From Candidatus Dadabacteria bacterium (GTDB taxonomy: Bacteria > Desulfobacterota_D > UBA1144 > Nemesobacterales > CSP1-2), in the NCBI GenBank assembly GCA_022615255.1, contig JAKEHC010000048.1:1-9054 (forward strand): a stretch of 9,054 nt of DNA, in the 5' to 3' direction. Position 1 is the first letter of the stretch. Every line of letters begins with the position of its first letter. Both the position numbers and the translations under genes were made by a program. Shown here piece by piece: positions 6,482-9,054 of the stretch. The notes under the pieces were generated by a model. The model saw nothing but the letters and a program-made list of their open reading frames with translations, did no database searches and was not told the DNA's origin.

Positions 6482-6497
6482 TTTGTTAATTAACAAA
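6482..6497. promoter_or_regulatory. 16-bp perfect palindrome upstream of the nrdJ -35
   Basis: TTTGTTAATTAACAAA is fully self-complementary and ends five bases before the TTGACA of the nrdJ promoter, where an activator would bind. It shares TTGTTAA/TTAACAA half-sites with redox-regulator Rex operators but lacks their 4-bp spacer, so Rex is not claimed. Confidence 0.3.
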
Positions 6498-6502
6498 GCC
6501 TC

Positions 6503-6530
6503 TTGACAAGGTATATGTATTTCATATATG
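6503..6530 (+). promoter_or_regulatory. Probable sigma-70 promoter of nrdJ
   Basis: A perfect -35 TTGACA (6503-6508) is followed 16 bp later by TATATG (6525-6530), a 4/6 match to the -10. Other near -10 hexamers in this TA-rich run make the exact -10 uncertain. Transcription would start near 6537, just before the NrdR-like boxes. Confidence 0.45.
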
Positions 6531-6547
6531 TATATCATGTATGCATG

Positions 6548-6594
6548 ACACAATATATTGTGGTTCGAGAAAGTAATAATACAATATATAATAA
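6548..6594. promoter_or_regulatory. Tandem NrdR-like boxes
   Basis: ACACAATATATTGTGG (6548-6563) contains the perfect 14-bp palindrome CACAATATATTGTG and matches the known NrdR box form (ACAC-AT-rich-GTGT). A degenerate second copy, ATACAATATATAATAA (6579-6594), begins exactly 31 bp later, the three-turn spacing typical of paired NrdR boxes. NrdR represses ribonucleotide reductase genes when dATP is high. Placement between promoter and start codon of nrdJ supports the call. The second box is weaker and AT-rich. Confidence 0.75.
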
Positions 6595-6595
6595 T

Positions 6596-6609
6596 AAGGA
6601 GGGAAGGAG
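6596..6609 (+). promoter_or_regulatory. Double Shine-Dalgarno of nrdJ
   Basis: AAGGAGGG (6596-6603) and AAGGAG (6604-6609) lie in tandem before the ATG at 6614, with spacings of about 11 and 4 bases. Either can serve the start, which is therefore well supported. Confidence 0.6.
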
Positions 6610-6613
6610 AGAG

Positions 6614-9054
6614 ATGGCATCTGAAAAGCATGGGATAACAGAAGGCAACGGCAGGGCATTATTGGAGGAAAAAGGCTATAAAATCAACATAGATTCAGAT
6701 GTAGAGATTCATAACGAACCAGAGGAAGTGGTGGAATATAAAGAGGGGGTAATGGATATACCGGAAGAAACAATAAACGCATTTGGCGGAGACGAGCTTC
6801 GTGCAAGGGTGTTTTATGAAAAATACGCCCTTCGTGATGAAAAAGGGAAGATAGTAGAAAGCACCCCTGAGGAGATGTGGCGCAGGGTGGCTATGGAGAT
6901 CGCTTCACCGGAGAAAACGCATAAGCTAAGAAAGGAGTGGGAGGAAAAATTCTACTGGCTCCTTTCTGATTTTAGATTTATTCCAGGCGGCAGGATTCTT
7001 TTTGGAGCTGGGCAGAAAAGACGGGCTACACTTCTCAACTGTTATTTTATGCCAGTGAAGGAGGATTCTATCGAATCCATATTTGAGTGGTGTAAGGAAG
7101 CGGCAAGAACGTATTCCTTTGGTGGTGGGGTAGGAACGGATATTTCGATACTCAGACCAAAAGGGTCTCCTGTAAACAACTCTGCAATTTATTCGACGGG
7201 CGCCGTATCGTTCATGGAACTCATGTCTACGACAACAGGGACTATAGGTCAGGCAGGCCGCCGCGGAGCCTTGATGATAACGATAGGGGTTGACCATCCT
7301 GATGTCCTGGATTTCATCGATATAAAGAACGACCCTGCAAGATCAAAGGTCAAGTTTGCAAATATCTCTGTTAGGGTTACAGATGAGTTTATGAAGGCGG
7401 TTGAAGAGGATAAGGATTTTGAACTCAGGTTTGAAAATGAGAAGGTGAAGGTTCATAGAAAAATCCGGGCTAGGGAGCTTTGGAAAAAACTCGTAAAATC
7501 AGCCTGGGCATCGGCGGAGCCCGGGGTCATCTTCTGGGATGCAGTTAAGAAATTCTCACCTACCGAATACAATGGAATGGAGATACATGGTTTTAATCCG
7601 TGCAGCGAGCAGGCGCTTGAGGACTACGGAAATTGCTGTCTTGGAAACGTGAACCTGTCTCTTTTCGTAAAAGACGAGTTTACCGATAGGGCTATGATAG
7701 ATTGGGAAGGTCTTGAGCGCGCCCTCAGGTTCTCAGTTCGTTTTCTTGACAACGTTCTTGATTACAACGTAGAGAAGCACCCGCTCAAGGCTCAAAGGGA
7801 GACATCCCAGCGTTCACGTAGAATCGGGGTTGGGTTCACAGGCTTTGGCGATATGCTTGCAAAGCTAAACCTGAAATTCGACACGTCTGAGGCGGTTGAA
7901 TTTGCAGACAAGATGTTTGAGTATATAAAGAATATCGTTTATGAAGCAAGCTCGGACTTTGCCTCGGAGAAGGGGAGTTTCCCAGCATTCGACCTTGACG
8001 CTCATTTATCACGTCCGTTTATTAAGACGCTGGACGCCCGTGCGATAGAGAAGATAAAGAGTCAGGGGCTTAGAAACGCATGTATTCTCACAGTCCCGCC
8101 TGTGGGGAGCGGCTCGATACTCGCGGGTACTACAAGTGGGATTGAGCCTATTTTTGCCCTCTCATATTTCAGGCGCTCTAAATCATTATCCCAAGAGGAA
8201 TTCAAGGTATACCACCCGCTTGTCGGTGAGTATATGAAAAGATGCAGCTTAAAGGAGGAGAATGAGCTTCCTCCGATATTTGTAACATCACATGAGATAA
8301 AACCGGAAATGAGGGTGCGTATGCAGTCTGCGATCCAGAAGCATATCGATTCCTGCATATCAAGCACGGTAAACCTTCCAAACGATATTACTGTCGAGGA
8401 GGTTGAGAAGATTTATTTTCTCTCCTGGAAGCATGGATGCAAGAGCATAACGGTGTATAGAGAAGGCTCAAGAGAGGGAATACTCGTCACAGAGGAAGCC
8501 TGGAAAAAGACAGGTGAAAAAGAGGTCAGTACCCGGGATGAAGGGATGCAACACCCCCTATACCCCATCTCATCCCTTCATCCCACCCAAAGCGAGCCTG
8601 ATCGAGTTCCGCTGCCGGAGATCAAGCCGTTAAAGCGCCCTCAGTACCTTGAAGGGTTTACAGAGGTAATAAAAACAGGGTACGGAAACCTCTACCTCAC
8701 GGTGAACACATACGAGGGAAGACCGTTTGAGGTATTTGTCCAAATTGGAAAATCTGGATATACAACTATGGCTGATGCAGAGGCAATAGGGCGTCTCACA
8801 TCGCTTGCCCTTAGATCCGGTATAGGGGTTAAGGATGTTGTAGAACAGCTTGAAGGGATAGGCGGCGCATCCCCTGTGTTTTCAGAGGGAAAACTCGTTA
8901 TGTCAATCCCAGACGCAATCGCCGCCGTCTTGAGAAAGCATTTCATGGTCAATAACCAGGAAAAGACTAAGGCAAAGGAGATTGACATTGGGCTAGAACG
9001 CTGTCCAGACTGCGGAAGCCGCGCCCTTGCCTTTGAACAGGGGTGTGTGGTTTG
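6614..9054 (+). CDS. nrdJ: Adenosylcobalamin-dependent (class II) ribonucleotide reductase, 3' end cut off
   Basis: The frame is open from the ATG at 6614 to the window edge, 813 residues with no stop. NrdJ reduces ribonucleotides to deoxyribonucleotides, using a B12-generated thiyl radical, without oxygen or a separate radical subunit. Visible: YALRDEKGKIVESTPEEMWRRVA (about 71-93) at the start of the catalytic barrel; LLNCYF with Cys143 and GNCCLGNVNLS with Cys341/342 as the candidate redox pair; catalytic NPCSE (Asn328, Cys330, Glu332); the phosphate-binding-type PPVGSGS (495-501); SGIEPIFALSYFRRS; and the barrel end near VYREGSREGI. A linker (about 625-665) then leads to a TSCPD-type domain (FVQIGKSG, IGRLTSLALRSG) and a cysteine tail, CPDCG (Cys797, Cys800) and QGC (Cys811), that shuttles electrons. 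No ATP-cone is evident at the N-terminus. Probably only a few residues are missing. Control by NrdR is likely. The linker carries a translated inverted repeat. Confidence 0.96.
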   Translation, partial: MASEKHGITEGNGRALLEEKGYKINIDSDVEIHNEPEEVVEYKEGVMDIPEETINAFGGDELRARVFYEKYALRDEKGKIVESTPEEMWRRVAMEIASPEKTHKLRKEWEEKFYWLLSDFRFIPGGRILFGAGQKRRATLLNCYFMPVKEDSIESIFEWCKEAARTYSFGGGVGTDISILRPKGSPVNNSAIYSTGAVSFMELMSTTTGTIGQAGRRGALMITIGVDHPDVLDFIDIKNDPARSKVKFANISVRVTDEFMKAVEEDKDFELRFENEKVKVHRKIRARELWKKLVKSAWASAEPGVIFWDAVKKFSPTEYNGMEIHGFNPCSEQALEDYGNCCLGNVNLSLFVKDEFTDRAMIDWEGLERALRFSVRFLDNVLDYNVEKHPLKAQRETSQRSRRIGVGFTGFGDMLAKLNLKFDTSEAVEFADKMFEYIKNIVYEASSDFASEKGSFPAFDLDAHLSRPFIKTLDARAIEKIKSQGLRNACILTVPPVGSGSILAGTTSGIEPIFALSYFRRSKSLSQEEFKVYHPLVGEYMKRCSLKEENELPPIFVTSHEIKPEMRVRMQSAIQKHIDSCISSTVNLPNDITVEEVEKIYFLSWKHGCKSITVYREGSREGILVTEEAWKKTGEKEVSTRDEGMQHPLYPISSLHPTQSEPDRVPLPEIKPLKRPQYLEGFTEVIKTGYGNLYLTVNTYEGRPFEVFVQIGKSGYTTMADAEAIGRLTSLALRSGIGVKDVVEQLEGIGGASPVFSEGKLVMSIPDAIAAVLRKHFMVNNQEKTKAKEIDIGLERCPDCGSRALAFEQGCVV
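8535..8584. repeat. 14-bp perfect inverted repeat inside nrdJ linker
   Basis: GGGATGAAGGGATG (8535-8548) and its exact reverse complement CATCCCTTCATCCC (8571-8584) flank a 22-base pyrimidine-rich loop. Each arm is itself a near tandem of an 8-mer (GGGATGAA). The element is read through in frame as roughly residues 641-657, in the poorly conserved linker between the barrel and the C-terminal domain. It looks like a small palindromic element inserted in a tolerant site. Confidence 0.7.

Larger units (their letters stand above)
5639..6613. other. Long AT-rich gene-free region upstream of nrdJ
   Basis: About 975 bases lie between the small minus-strand gene and nrdJ, with very low G+C (15 of 60 bases at 5881-5940). 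No reading frame with a convincing ribosome binding site is present; the best is a 48-codon frame at 5671-5817 without one. I looked for a cobalamin riboswitch, plausible before a B12-dependent reductase, and saw no recognisable B12 box. What the region does hold is two hairpins (6215-6247, 6315-6349), a 16-bp palindrome (6482-6497), and the nrdJ promoter and NrdR-like boxes, listed separately. Confidence 0.6.

Noticed and set aside
5900..6500. Cobalamin riboswitch controlling nrdJ
   Set aside because: No B12 box or matching stem layout could be found; regulation by NrdR-like boxes is what the sequence supports.
6926..7297. 123-codon minus-strand open frame
   Set aside because: Antisense to the conserved catalytic part of nrdJ; composition looks like a mirror of that gene.

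Overview
The window is a stretch of bacterial chromosome. It carries ordinary housekeeping genes (mnmG, nrdJ) and a few accessory or lipid-type genes. Base composition is moderate in most genes and very AT-rich between them. The set of genes (class II B12-dependent ribonucleotide reductase, a spore-photoproduct-lyase-like radical SAM protein with no sporulation genes nearby, an SCP-2 protein and a Tat-exported intradiol dioxygenase) would suit a free-living Gram-negative lineage, perhaps Deltaproteobacteria-like or an uncultured candidate phylum. The sequence alone does not fix the taxonomy.

Left part, minus strand. At 1-608 is the amino-terminal part of a phage-type tail tape measure protein, cut by the window edge. 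It is followed by about 300 gene-free bases. An SCP-2 sterol-carrier-type protein (2035-2358) then lies upstream of a spore-photoproduct-lyase-like radical SAM gene (926-1955). The radical SAM gene is broken into two frames by a single extra base in a 7-base T run (on the coding strand). Restoring the frame gives exactly 342 codons.

Middle, plus strand. A divergent control region of about 240 bases separates the SCP-2 gene from a Tat-signal intradiol ring-cleavage dioxygenase (2598-3389). The dioxygenase is visibly more GC-rich than its surroundings. Next comes mnmG (about 3579-5492), a tRNA-modification gene with its own good sigma-70-like promoter. A small convergent gene of 56 codons (5468-5638, minus) overlaps the end of mnmG and has a strong ribosome binding site.

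Right part. About 975 bases without a convincing gene (5639-6613) hold two hairpins, one with a C(UUCG)G tetraloop, and a 16-bp palindrome. They also hold a TTGACA-type promoter and a pair of NrdR-like boxes 31 bp apart, start to start. These lead into nrdJ (6614 to the window end, cut at the 3' side), the adenosylcobalamin-dependent ribonucleotide reductase. Inside nrdJ, in the linker between the catalytic barrel and the C-terminal domain, lies a 14-bp perfect inverted repeat that is translated in frame.

I see no coherent new multi-gene system. The most promising leads are the in-frame palindrome in nrdJ, the homopolymer frameshift in the SPL-like gene together with the apparent lack of the usual hydrogen-donor cysteine, the hairpin-bearing region upstream of nrdJ, and the small acidic protein gene.
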